Below are positions 23,360-30,552 of a DNA stretch of 43,283 bases, piece after piece. The stretch spans positions 1 through 43,283 of the forward strand of contig CAXTTV010000018.1 of the NCBI GenBank assembly GCA_964247295.1. Direction: 5' to 3'. The notes below the pieces were generated by a model. It was given only the letters and a program-made list of their open reading frames with translations, was not told the DNA's origin and ran no database searches. The stretch comes from CAXTTV01 sp964247295 (GTDB taxonomy: Bacteria; Chloroflexota; Ktedonobacteria; Ktedonobacterales; Ktedonobacteraceae). Made by a program: the position numbers and the translations under genes. The number at the start of each line of letters is the position of its first letter. Within the stretch, counting starts at the first letter, position 1.

Positions 23360-23690
23360 ATGCGCATTGCAGCTATGGTTTTGAGAATTTTTGGCGTGCT
23401 GGCCCTGATTATTGGACTTCTCTACTGGTTCGGTCTTGGTGATTAGCCTGTGGGTAATGGGCTTCTTCGCGACCCGTTTGAAAAATGGGATGAGTTTGGG
23501 CATCGGGGCTTTTATTTTGGGCTTCCTGGTACTCATAGTAGGTGGCGCGCAACAGCAGATCCTGCCGGGCGGCTCCCACTGGGTCATTCAGGTCGTCCAC
23601 CTATTGCTGGGCCTTGGGGCTATTGGAATGGGTGAGGCGATTAATGGTCGGGCCCGCCGCTCGGCTGCCACCCAGGAGATCGTCGCCTAA
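23360..23690 (+). pseudogene. Small membrane protein gene disrupted by a frameshift
   Basis: A strong GGGAGG site (23345-23350) precedes an ATG at 23360 that encodes only 28 residues (MRIAAMVLRIFGVLALIIGL...), stopping at 23444. From about 23430 the +1 frame continues with another hydrophobic sequence (VLVISLWVMGFFATRLKNG, then two more membrane segments, to 23690) that lacks its own ribosome site. Together they look like one membrane protein of about 110 residues. The region joining the first helix to the second also appears shortened, which suggests a deletion rather than a simple one-base error. Programmed frameshifting or two overlapping mini-genes are less likely alternatives. Confidence 0.55.
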
Positions 23691-23726
23691 CCTCTCAATC
23701 TTGCCACAAAAACGAGACATGTAATC

Positions 23727-23800
23727 CCCGTCTCCACGGGTCCACACATAACCCCGATCTACGGGCGATGGCAAGGCTAAGAAAACACCAGCCCTTTCTT
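23727..23800 (+). repeat. Dispersed repeat, copy 5
   Basis: TCTCCACGGGTCCACACATA then ACCCCGATCTACGGGCGATG, continuing to a CCCTTTCTTTTTCCCACAAT tract that parallels copies 1 and 2. The GACCC arm is mutated to AACCCC. Confidence 0.7.
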
Positions 23801-24128
23801 TTTCCCACAATGCCACGAAGAAGGGATAGGGGAAGGGAAAGGGCGGTGTACCTGCCGTAAGATCGCACCCAAAGGTGCATCATGGGTCATTTCCCACCAA
23901 CGGTTCGGTTTCCTATCACACCAGAACGGGGGCGTCCTCATTCCACCATCATTTCCAAATACAGAAGCAAGTTGCTTCACAACACCCGCCATCCTCTACC
24001 CTCTGTAGTTGCTGAATTTCCTACGATATGGTTTAATGGCGTAGAAATTTACCGTGTTACGATTTTGCCAGTTCACAATGATGTTGAGTCCTCTGCAATG
24101 AGTGCAGCCTGAGAAGGGATTGAAAAGA
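23801..24128. other. Intergenic stretch before coaD
   Basis: No gene supported. The left part (to about 23960) is GC-rich and resembles decayed repeat or mobile DNA; the right part is AT-richer and must hold the coaD promoter, although no convincing -35/-10 pair was found. Confidence 0.35.
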
Positions 24129-24638
24129 GTGAGTATACAGGAAAAGCAAAAACGTCTGGCTGTCTATCCGGGAAGCTTTGATCCACTCACCAATGGACAC
24201 CTGGATATCACCCGTCGGGCCGCGCGCCTATTTGATGAACTGATCGTGGCGGTCTATGCTTTTCCAGCCAAAAACCTCTTATTTACAGCCGATGAGCGGA
24301 TCACTCTCTGGCGCGAGGTTATCGCGGCAGATCCTTCTCTCTCTAATGTTCGTGTAGAAAAATATACGGACCTCACGATCCATTATGTGCGTTCAGCCGG
24401 AGCTCTGGCAATCGTCAAAGGCTTGCGCTCCCCTAACGATTTTGAGGCCGAGTTTCAACAGGGATTGATGAACAGGAAACTCGCACCCGAAATTGAGACC
24501 GTCTGTCTGTTAACGAATCTAGAGAACCTGTTTGTGAGTTCATCACTGCTCAAAGAGGTGACGCAATTAGGTGGGGATGTCACTGAGATGCTCCCGCCGC
24601 CAGTAGTAAGCGCGCTCAATCGCAAATTCAATGCCTGA
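24129..24638 (+). CDS. coaD: Phosphopantetheine adenylyltransferase
   Basis: 169 residues from the GTG at 24129, with AAGGGA nine bases upstream; GTG 24102 and TTG 24120 are alternative starts. It transfers AMP to 4'-phosphopantetheine to give dephospho-CoA, the penultimate step of CoA synthesis. The nucleotidyltransferase signature GSFDPLTNGH (15-24) and the C-terminal SSSLLKEV are intact, as is KGLRSPNDFEAE, which shapes the pantetheine pocket. Length is normal (about 160). It leads a housekeeping run that also includes fabD and acpP, both users of the phosphopantetheine arm. Confidence 0.95.
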   Translation: MSIQEKQKRLAVYPGSFDPLTNGHLDITRRAARLFDELIVAVYAFPAKNLLFTADERITLWREVIAADPSLSNVRVEKYTDLTIHYVRSAGALAIVKGLRSPNDFEAEFQQGLMNRKLAPEIETVCLLTNLENLFVSSSLLKEVTQLGGDVTEMLPPPVVSALNRKFNA

Positions 24639-24673
24639 TTCAATCAGATATCAAAAGGGGCAGGAGGAACACT

Positions 24674-25309
24674 ATGGATATACTCTTTCTTGTTGATCGA
24701 CTGGAGAATCTGATCGCCAGCAGTTCCCGTCTGCCTCTGGTTAACCAGATTGTCGTCAAAGAGACTGAGATCCTTACGATTGTGGATCAAATGCGGACCG
24801 TGATCCCCGATGAGCTAAAACAAGCCCGCCGCTTGCTGCAAGAAAAAGAGCGCTTGATCTCCCAGGCGCAGACCGAGGCAACCAACATTTTAACACGTGC
24901 CCGCCAGGAGGCTGATCGCGCCTTAGGCCGGGAAGAGATGGTGTTGCGCGCCCATGATCAAGCTCAAGATATTCTGCGGCAGGCCCATACGGAGACCGAG
25001 CAGATGAAAAACGAGGCCGATCTCTATGTGGCAGAGACGCTACGCGCGCTTCGAGACCACCTCCTGAGTATTGAAAGCAACGTCAGCCATTCCATCTTGA
25101 GTATCGAGAAAGGGATCGAGAGCCTGGAGGCACCTCTGGAAGAAGAGGAAGACGATCTCCATGGCCGCAAGAATGAACAAGGCATCATTGAGTCCTACGC
25201 GACTGGCGAGTCAGCAGAACAGGATTCAGGCTCTGGTTCTGGCTTTTCGCGCACCATCCGACGCTCCTCCCTGGCAGCCGATACGCATGGGTACGCCGAG
25301 GAAGCCTGA
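24674..25309 (+). CDS. Coiled-coil protein, SepIVA/DivIVA-like
   Basis: 211 residues, AGGAGG before the ATG. Residues 1-50 form a short globular start (MDILFLVDRLENLIASSSRL). Residues 50-150 are a long, highly charged coiled coil rich in Gln/Glu/Arg/Ala (QARRLLQEKERLISQAQTEA and on), and 150-211 are a disordered acidic tail. The place between coaD and DUF177-rpmF is where actinobacteria keep the DivIVA-like septation protein SepIVA, and the F0F1 subunit-b-like coiled coil is similar in character. A role in envelope growth or division is inferred from this synteny only. Cytoplasmic; no signal or membrane segment. Confidence 0.7.
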   Translation: MDILFLVDRLENLIASSSRLPLVNQIVVKETEILTIVDQMRTVIPDELKQARRLLQEKERLISQAQTEATNILTRARQEADRALGREEMVLRAHDQAQDILRQAHTETEQMKNEADLYVAETLRALRDHLLSIESNVSHSILSIEKGIESLEAPLEEEEDDLHGRKNEQGIIESYATGESAEQDSGSGSGFSRTIRRSSLAADTHGYAEEA

Positions 25310-25361
25310 TCCAATAACGTTCTGCACCGAAATTCTTGAGTTTACTCGTCTCCTCAGCCAC

Positions 25362-25390
25362 TTGACACCCGCTACCTCCTAACCTATAAT
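25362..25390 (+). promoter_or_regulatory. Consensus promoter for the DUF177-rpmF unit
   Basis: TTGACA, 17-bp spacer, TATAAT: exact sigma-70 consensus at both boxes. Transcription should start near 25397, leaving a leader of about 105 nt. Confidence 0.93.
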
Positions 25391-25414
25391 GTGCTGGCAT
25401 ATTGGAGGAACTTT

Positions 25415-25513
25415 ATGCCCTCGCCATTAAACGCGCCAGCGCCAATATTTATCATACGAGTAATTATCCACAATTGCTCTGGCTATCACAGAAAGGTTTT
25501 TTATGATCTATAA
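25415..25513 (+). CDS. Leader ORF overlapping the DUF177 start
   Basis: A 32-codon frame with an excellent ribosome site (GGAGG at 25404-25408, six bases before the ATG) directly after the consensus promoter. It begins MPSPLNAPAP, has a hydrophobic IFIIRVII centre and stops at 25511-25513, eight bases past the DUF177 ATG and in another frame. This arrangement is typical of translational coupling or a leader peptide. Whether it is translated is unknown; the peptide resembles nothing I recognise. Confidence 0.45.
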   Translation: MPSPLNAPAPIFIIRVIIHNCSGYHRKVFYDL

Positions 25514-26039
25514 TATGGCGCAACTTTTAAAGTCCGGTGTAGGGTATTCCTTTGAAGCAGACATTGACGAAAACAATGTCACACTGGATGAAGATCTTAC
25601 GGTTATCGGCCCCGTCGTCGGACATGTTCGTATGCGCCGAACCAACCAGGGACTACTGGTTGATGGCTGGGTAGATCTGAACCTTGAATTAACATGTGAC
25701 CGGTGCTTGAAGACTTTCGAGCAGGCCATGCATGTACCTTTTGAAGAGCTATTCTATCCCACGGTAGATGTAGTCACTGGAGGCCCTGTCGCTCCAATCG
25801 AAGAGGAAGATGCCTTCCCTATCGACGACCATCATATGGTAGACCTGACTGAAGCCATCCGGCAGCGTATCTTGATCGCGCTACCAATGAGAAGGATCTG
25901 CAAAGAGGATTGTAAAGGGCTCTGTCCGCAATGCGGCACAGACTTGAACCAGGGGTCTTGTGACTGCCAGCCTGAGGTTGATGAGCGTATGAGCGTCCTT
26001 GCGAAGCTGTTGCAAAACAGTTCAGAGGCTCAGGCGTAA
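25503..26039 (+). CDS. DUF177 (YceD-type) zinc-binding protein
   Basis: 178 residues. Starts MIYNMAQLLKSGVG as typical for DUF177. Metal-binding cysteines: CDRC (C65, C68) in the middle and a C-terminal cluster CKEDCKGLCPQCG...CDC (C133, C137, C141, C144, C153, C155). The family is almost always upstream of rpmF and is linked to 23S rRNA/50S assembly (in plants, 23S rRNA accumulation). AAAGG is a modest ribosome site; an overlapping upstream leader ORF may provide coupling. An internal ATG at 25515 is an alternative start. Confidence 0.9.
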   Translation: MIYNMAQLLKSGVGYSFEADIDENNVTLDEDLTVIGPVVGHVRMRRTNQGLLVDGWVDLNLELTCDRCLKTFEQAMHVPFEELFYPTVDVVTGGPVAPIEEEDAFPIDDHHMVDLTEAIRQRILIALPMRRICKEDCKGLCPQCGTDLNQGSCDCQPEVDERMSVLAKLLQNSSEAQA

Positions 26040-26128
26040 GCAATTTAATTCACCCGATTCACACTAACTAAAAAACATCGTATTCTTGACGATATAGCGG
26101 AATAACGGTGGAAGAGGAGAGATAACTC

Positions 26129-26320
26129 ATGGGAGCATTACCAAAACAACGAACGTCGCATGGCCGTCAGGGCCGCCGACGTGCGCATCATCATTTGGAG
26201 ATTCCAAAGCTGCTCGCCTGCCCCAACTGTCGGAAACCACAGTTGTCGCACCACGCCTGCACACATTGTGGCATGTACCGGGGGCGTCAGGTTTTTGTCC
26301 CCAAGGCCAATAAAGCTTAA
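26129..26320 (+). CDS. rpmF: 50S ribosomal protein L32
   Basis: 63 residues, GAGGAGA before the ATG. Basic N-terminus (MGALPKQRTSHGRQGRRRAH) and a zinc ribbon CPNC...CTHC (C31, C34, C44, C47), i.e. the zinc-binding form of L32. Order DUF177-rpmF is universal in many phyla and supports the assignment. A strong terminator follows within 7 bp of the stop codon. Confidence 0.96.
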   Translation: MGALPKQRTSHGRQGRRRAHHHLEIPKLLACPNCRKPQLSHHACTHCGMYRGRQVFVPKANKA

Positions 26321-26326
26321 GACGTA

Positions 26327-26358
26327 AAGGGGCAGCTAAAGCTGCCCCTTGCTGTTTT
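26327..26358 (+). terminator. Terminator between rpmF and fabD
   Basis: A perfect 10-bp stem AAGGGGCAGC/GCTGCCCCTT with a 4-nt loop, then GCTGTTTTT. It ends 11 bp before the fabD ATG and abuts its ribosome site, leaving no space for a promoter between them. Confidence 0.9.
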
Positions 26359-26369
26359 TGGAGAAAGTA

Positions 26370-27401
26370 ATGACGACTCAAGTCGCCTTTCTGTTTCCGG
26401 GCCAGGGAAGTCAGGCTGTGGGCATGGGGGCCGATATCTATGAAGCTTCTGCCGCTGCCCGTGCGGTATTCCAAACCGCTGATCGGGCTCTGAACTACTC
26501 CCTGAGTGCTCTCTGCTTCAATGGCCCGGAAGAGACGCTTCGCGAGACAATTAACGCCCAACCCGCGATTGTTGCCGATAGCCTGGCACTGCTCGCCGCT
26601 TTACAGGAAGCCCTCTCGCCAGATACTTCATCCTGGACCGCCCCTCTTGTCCCTGCCTTCACAGCCGGCCATAGCGTCGGCGAATACTCGGCTCTGGTCG
26701 CCTCCGGCTCTCTCGATCTGGCATCCGCCCTCTCTCTGGTCCGTGAGCGTGGCCGTCTAATGCACCAGGAGGGAACAGCCTGTCCAGGCGGCATGGCCGC
26801 GATCATCGGCTCGGATGATCAGACGCTGCAAGAGATCTGTCGTGACGCCTCTACTCAGGCCAGCACCACACTCACATCTGAGCAGAGCCATCCGGGCTCG
26901 GGACAAGTGAACGTCGCCAATTATAACGCTCCCGGCCAGATCGTGATCTCCGGTGAGAATGGAGCACTTCAGATCGCCATGGAGATGGCAAAAGCACGCA
27001 AGGCCAAAAGGGTAATTCCACTGGCGGTGAGCGGAGCGTTCCACTCACCGGTCATGAAGCCCGCCAGCGCCGGCCTCGCCCAGGCGATTAAAAATACCAG
27101 GATCGACGACGCCCGCATTCCATTAATCGGGAATATCGAGGGACAGCCGATCACGTCCGCTGAAGCTCTCCAGGCAGAACTCGCTCAACAGATCTCTTCA
27201 TCGGTCCAGTGGACCCGCACCATTGAATATCTCCACAACGCCGGCGTTACCACCTTTATTGAGATCGGACCCGGACAGGCCCTCACAGGGATGGTGAAAC
27301 GCATCGTCAAAGGTGCAACACTCTTGAATGTTGGCTCTCTAGACGAAGTAAAAAAAACAGCGGCATTTTTGGAAGAAGCGGGGCTCACGGGTGCGTTATA
27401 A
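26370..27401 (+). CDS. fabD: Malonyl-CoA:ACP transacylase
   Basis: 343 residues from the ATG at 26370 with GGAG seven bases upstream. It loads malonyl groups from CoA onto ACP to start fatty acid synthesis. GQGSQ (11-15), the nucleophile elbow GHSVGEYSAL (S102), the malonyl-binding RERGR (R127) and catalytic GAFHSP (H225) are all present. It is somewhat longer than E. coli FabD (309) because of a Ser/Thr/Gln-rich insertion at about 158-180. Its carrier protein acpP is 1.1 kb downstream. The terminator just upstream implies read-through from rpmF or a promoter inside rpmF. Confidence 0.95.
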   Translation: MTTQVAFLFPGQGSQAVGMGADIYEASAAARAVFQTADRALNYSLSALCFNGPEETLRETINAQPAIVADSLALLAALQEALSPDTSSWTAPLVPAFTAGHSVGEYSALVASGSLDLASALSLVRERGRLMHQEGTACPGGMAAIIGSDDQTLQEICRDASTQASTTLTSEQSHPGSGQVNVANYNAPGQIVISGENGALQIAMEMAKARKAKRVIPLAVSGAFHSPVMKPASAGLAQAIKNTRIDDARIPLIGNIEGQPITSAEALQAELAQQISSSVQWTRTIEYLHNAGVTTFIEIGPGQALTGMVKRIVKGATLLNVGSLDEVKKTAAFLEEAGLTGAL

Positions 27402-27593
27402 TACAGATAGAGATAATCAGCACAGCAAGATAACATACCAGCCCTCTCAATTTCTTAGTACTTTCGGTTTGTTTCAGCTTCTGATTTATAATGCGGTCTA
27501 CACTCGTGATAACCTATTATCAGGAGCAGGCGAAGCCGATTGAGATACTATACTTGAACTCATCACAAAGTGCCAGTGAAAAGGGAGAGACCG

Positions 27594-27926
27594 ATGGTAA
27601 CTGAGTCGTCAGGCGTTGTACGTGTCGCTCGCCAGGTCCTGATCACCATTGTTGTAAATGCCGCTTTAGAGATTCCTGGTGTTGTGCGAATGGCGCACTC
27701 CAGCGATCAATGGACTCGTCTTCTGGGACGGGAAGTACCCAGACAAGGAGTCGCTTTAACAATTAAAGAGAACACTGTTTCAGCAGACCTATATGTGGTG
27801 GTCGCCTCGGGCGTGAACGTAGTCGAGGTCGGCTCTACCGTTCAGGATGAGGTGGCCTCCGCCATCGAACACATGGTTGGTATGCAGGTGCGCGAGGTAA
27901 ACGTCTATATTCAGGACGTTGAATAA
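27594..27926 (+). CDS. Asp23/Gls24 family protein
   Basis: 110 residues from the ATG at 27594 (AGGGAG seven bases upstream; the frame is open from a GTG at 27570). It has the Asp23/DUF322 pattern: VVRVARQVLITIVVNAALEIPGVVRM at the start, a central VALTIKENTVSADLYVVV strand pair and VVEVGSTVQDEVASAIEHMVG. In Firmicutes such proteins are membrane-associated stress or lipid-related factors, and one sits next to fatty-acid kinase or nusB genes. Here it precedes nusB, a conserved neighbourhood. Molecular function is not established. Confidence 0.88.
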   Translation: MVTESSGVVRVARQVLITIVVNAALEIPGVVRMAHSSDQWTRLLGREVPRQGVALTIKENTVSADLYVVVASGVNVVEVGSTVQDEVASAIEHMVGMQVREVNVYIQDVE

Positions 27927-28014
27927 CTCTCGCCCTCCCTTTACCATCCAGGTCTTTTGTCATATCGGCAAGCGCTCGTCTATAGATTGAGCACACAAAC
28001 CATTTGAGGATACC

Positions 28015-28461
28015 ATGCCTATAGGGATACGCAGACAAGCACGGATGATTGCACTGCAAACACTTTATGAATATGATCTTGTTCAACATTCTTCAGTTGA
28101 GGTGTTGCAGCGCCATGCTGAGGAGCGGCATCTGCAACCGAAAGTAGTGGAGTACGCAAGCGAGTTAGTGAGTGGGGTCTGTGACCACCTTGCCGATATC
28201 GACGCCCATATTCAGAGCGCGGCCCGCGAATGGCCTATACAACAGATGGCCCGGATCGACAAAAACATCCTGAGACTTGCAATCTACGAGATTCTGTTTA
28301 ATAATACGGTACCAGCAAAAGCTGCTATTAATGAGGCCGTGGAACTTGCCAAACAATTTGGTAGCGACGCGTCCAGCCGTTTTATTAATGGCGTTCTCGG
28401 TACTATATTTAATCGGACCCAACAGCAGCCAATTCCACATGCTGAAAGCGAGGTAAATTAG
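28015..28461 (+). CDS. nusB: Transcription antitermination factor NusB
   Basis: 148 residues, GAGGA before the ATG. All-helical RNA-binding protein that joins NusE (S10) on boxA in rRNA operons. Landmarks: RRQARMIALQTLYEYDL at the N-terminus, the middle ARIDKNILRLAIYEILF and the C-terminal PAKAAINEAVELAKQFGSDASSRFINGVLG, all characteristic of NusB. Ends two bases before acpP, so the two are translationally coupled. Confidence 0.95.
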   Translation: MPIGIRRQARMIALQTLYEYDLVQHSSVEVLQRHAEERHLQPKVVEYASELVSGVCDHLADIDAHIQSAAREWPIQQMARIDKNILRLAIYEILFNNTVPAKAAINEAVELAKQFGSDASSRFINGVLGTIFNRTQQQPIPHAESEVN

Positions 28462-28463
28462 TT

Positions 28464-28700
28464 ATGGCTACAGTCTCTGAAAGACTGAAAAAGATTATCG
28501 TTGACCAGCTTGGCGTTGATGAGAATGAAGTTGTTCCTAGCGCGTCCTTTGTCGAGGATTTGAACGCGGACTCCCTTGATCTGGTCGAGCTGATTATGTC
28601 CCTGGAGGAGGAGTTTAAGCTCTCTATCTCCGATGAAGATGCTGAGAAGATCACAACGGTCCAGGAGGCCGATGACTACATCGAAGAGCATCTGAGATAA
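28464..28700 (+). CDS. acpP: Acyl carrier protein
   Basis: 78 residues, acidic, four-helix ACP fold. The phosphopantetheine attachment serine is S37 in the universal DSLDL motif (FVEDLNADSLDLVEL). It carries growing acyl chains during fatty acid synthesis. The start codon is two bases after the nusB stop codon, with GAGG inside the end of nusB. coaD (pantetheine arm supply) and fabD (malonyl loading) are in the same run. Confidence 0.96.
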   Translation: MATVSERLKKIIVDQLGVDENEVVPSASFVEDLNADSLDLVELIMSLEEEFKLSISDEDAEKITTVQEADDYIEEHLR

Positions 28701-28714
28701 CTTCCGTCCCTCTA

Positions 28715-28790
28715 CACAAAGAGGCGGATAGCGATCGGAACCACTATCATTGCTTCCATTTCTCGCGGGTCCCGTCGCTCCGCCTCTGTG
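28715..28790 (+). terminator. Long structured hairpin after acpP
   Basis: Outer arms CACAAAGAGGCGGA and TCCGCCTCTGTG (9 uninterrupted pairs plus CAC/GTG) enclose 50 nt with a second level GCGA/TCGC. There is no T-run. It may end the acpP transcript or protect its 3' end; function uncertain. Confidence 0.45.
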
Positions 28791-28800
28791 CCAACAACGT

Positions 28801-28831
28801 ACATAAATGTGCTTTCCTACGACATAAATGT
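28801..28831. promoter_or_regulatory. Two ACATAAATGT boxes 21 bp apart
   Basis: Identical 10-mers at 28801-28810 and 28822-28831, each an ACAT/ATGT inverted repeat, spaced exactly two helical turns. They lie in the 317-bp gap before the sigma factor gene. The rest of the gap shows no gene. Confidence 0.35.
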
Positions 28832-29017
28832 CGAGGCCAATCAACCCCGTAAACAAACAACTACCCGCCCTATGTAATCTGGGTTATCTCCAATCTTCTT
28901 TATGAAGAGCCGTTTCTATCAGCAATCTAACCTAAAATTTTTCCAATGTCACATTCCCCCCCTCTCGTGCATCTCTGTATATAGCACCCTGAAAGTAGAA
29001 AGCAGTAGACGCTCTCT

Positions 29018-29740
29018 GTGAACACGTTGTCGGCAGCTCAAGCTGTTGAGGCTCTCATTCATCAATACAGCCGCCTGGTCTTCCATACGATCTATGGCCT
29101 GACTAATGACTGGGAAGAAAGCCAGGATCTAACACAGGATACCTTTCACCAGGCCCTTAAAGGGATTGAGGCTGCTCGCGCGAAGAGCCGCGAGACGTTT
29201 CAACCCAGAGCCTGGCTGCTTAGTATCGCGGTGAATACGGTCCGAATGCAGCAGCGGCGCAAAAAGCTGCTGAGCTTCCTTCCGTTTTCGTCCTTACAGG
29301 GCAAAGAAAGCAACTCCGGCGGTCTGGATGAGACTCTCCAACATCTGGCGGCTCCTGTCCAGCCTTCAGGCTACGGTACAAGGAGCAGGGAGGACCCCGA
29401 GCAGTTGATCTCTGAACGCGATGCCGTCCAGAGGACTCTGGCCGCTCTTAGCGAACCCTTGCGCGTCTGCCTGGTTCTGGCGATCATCGGAGAATTTTCC
29501 ACCGCTGAGATCGCGGCAATGCTGGATATTCAGGAGGCCGCCGTTCGACAGCGATTGGCAAGAGCTCGTAAACAGTTTCAGACGCTCTACATCCGCGAAA
29601 CGGGCGAGCAGATGGTTAAAGGGCCCTTTGATAGCCCTCGACCTTCAAACGGCCTTGAGAAGACCTCTGACGGCGATGTAGAGCCTGCTAAACCGAATTC
29701 TCAGGTGTTTTCTAGATTGGATACATTGTTCTCTTTATAA
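29018..29740 (+). CDS. ECF-type RNA polymerase sigma factor
   Basis: 240 residues starting with GTG (ribosome site poor). Region 2 spans about 10-80 (YSRLVFHTIYGLTNDWEESQ, DLTQDTFHQALKGI, then WLLSIAVNTVRMQQRRK), and region 4 about 133-190 (LAALSEPLRVCLVLAIIGEF, then STAEIAAMLDIQEAAVRQRL, a helix-turn-helix). Between them is a 50-residue linker, and a disordered 45-residue tail follows region 4. It redirects RNA polymerase to a small regulon, normally under control of an anti-sigma partner. The small gene starting 15 bp downstream is the obvious partner candidate. Confidence 0.9.
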   Translation: MNTLSAAQAVEALIHQYSRLVFHTIYGLTNDWEESQDLTQDTFHQALKGIEAARAKSRETFQPRAWLLSIAVNTVRMQQRRKKLLSFLPFSSLQGKESNSGGLDETLQHLAAPVQPSGYGTRSREDPEQLISERDAVQRTLAALSEPLRVCLVLAIIGEFSTAEIAAMLDIQEAAVRQRLARARKQFQTLYIRETGEQMVKGPFDSPRPSNGLEKTSDGDVEPAKPNSQVFSRLDTLFSL

Positions 29741-29754
29741 GTGATGGAGGTTCC

Positions 29755-30045
29755 ATGCACGAAGACTCTGTAGAGATGCTTTTATTGCGTCACTACGGAC
29801 CTCTCTCCCCAGCCCCTGTCGAACTGGAGCAGCATCTGGCTGCCTCCGTTCACCGGCAGGCTCAAGAAGAGATAGAACCTGAGCGTCCAGCTATACGCCA
29901 ACGTCGCTTAAGCCGCCGCCAGATGATGAAGCTGGTGATGACTGGCTCTGTAGGCCTGGGCATGATTGGGCTCAGCCTGGATGCACTCCATCAAGCCGAG
30001 GCTTCCCTATCAAGTCAACATATACATGCCTATGCACTTTCTTAA
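29755..30045 (+). CDS. Small protein with internal twin-arginine motif, candidate anti-sigma partner
   Basis: 96 residues, GGAGG before the ATG, 15 bp after the sigma factor gene. Residues 1-45 are polar and acidic and could be cytoplasmic. Residues 48-58 are RQRRLSRRQMM, including SRRQMMK (53-59), close to the Tat consensus SRRxFLK. Residues 60-79 are hydrophobic and are followed by QAEA, which could be a cleavage site, and a short tail. It may be a single-pass membrane protein inserted through Tat, or a Tat-like anchor. The position suits an anti-sigma factor, but the usual ZAS zinc motif is absent. Function is inferred. Confidence 0.6.
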   Translation: MHEDSVEMLLLRHYGPLSPAPVELEQHLAASVHRQAQEEIEPERPAIRQRRLSRRQMMKLVMTGSVGLGMIGLSLDALHQAEASLSSQHIHAYALS

Positions 30046-30238
30046 TTTTACGTATCCACCGTAACACGTATCTATAGAAGATTTTTATAGTGAGTATACA
30101 ATCCATTTTTACTATTGTTAACATGTGTATTCTATAATTAGATGGAATAGATTGATGGGTACCCACAGAAAAATCTTGGGAACCCACTCGTTACAGTAAG
30201 TAAAGTGACTTTTGTTTTGTCGAGAAAGGACTACTATC

Positions 30239-30517
30239 ATGCCATTCGGTTTTCATGGACTCGATCTGATTGCTGTTCTCGCAATCGCCCTGCTGATATT
30301 TGGCCCCAAAAAGCTTCCCGAGATGGGCGCTTCCATTGGAAAAAGCATTAAAGAGTTTCGCAAGGGAATGAGTGAACTAAACAAGCCTGAAGAGCCTGTC
30401 GCGGAGACGCCTGTCGCAACACCCAAGATGATTAACAGCACGGATGACGTTAATAGCGAACTCGCCCATGTTAATGAGGTACATAGCCAGCCGGTCAACA
30501 CGACCCGCGTTGACTAG
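30239..30517 (+). CDS. tatA: Sec-independent protein translocase TatA
   Basis: 92 residues from the ATG at 30239, preceded by AAAGGA. Short N-terminus, one membrane helix (LDLIAVLAIALLIF), the hinge FGPKKLPEMG, an amphipathic helix (SIGKSIKEFRKGM) and a disordered acidic tail: the complete TatA/E layout. TatA oligomers form the pore for folded proteins selected by TatC, which is encoded 35 bp downstream. No tatB is visible, so this is probably a minimal TatA-TatC system. Confidence 0.94.
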   Translation: MPFGFHGLDLIAVLAIALLIFGPKKLPEMGASIGKSIKEFRKGMSELNKPEEPVAETPVATPKMINSTDDVNSELAHVNEVHSQPVNTTRVD

Positions 30518-30552
30518 GGATCGCTGCTCACTTTTATCGTATGGGAGAGGAA

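Noticed and set aside
28715..28790. A second T-box or other riboswitch after acpP
   Set aside because: GGAACCAC and GGGTCCCG are suggestive, but the order is wrong and AGGGTGGNACC is absent.
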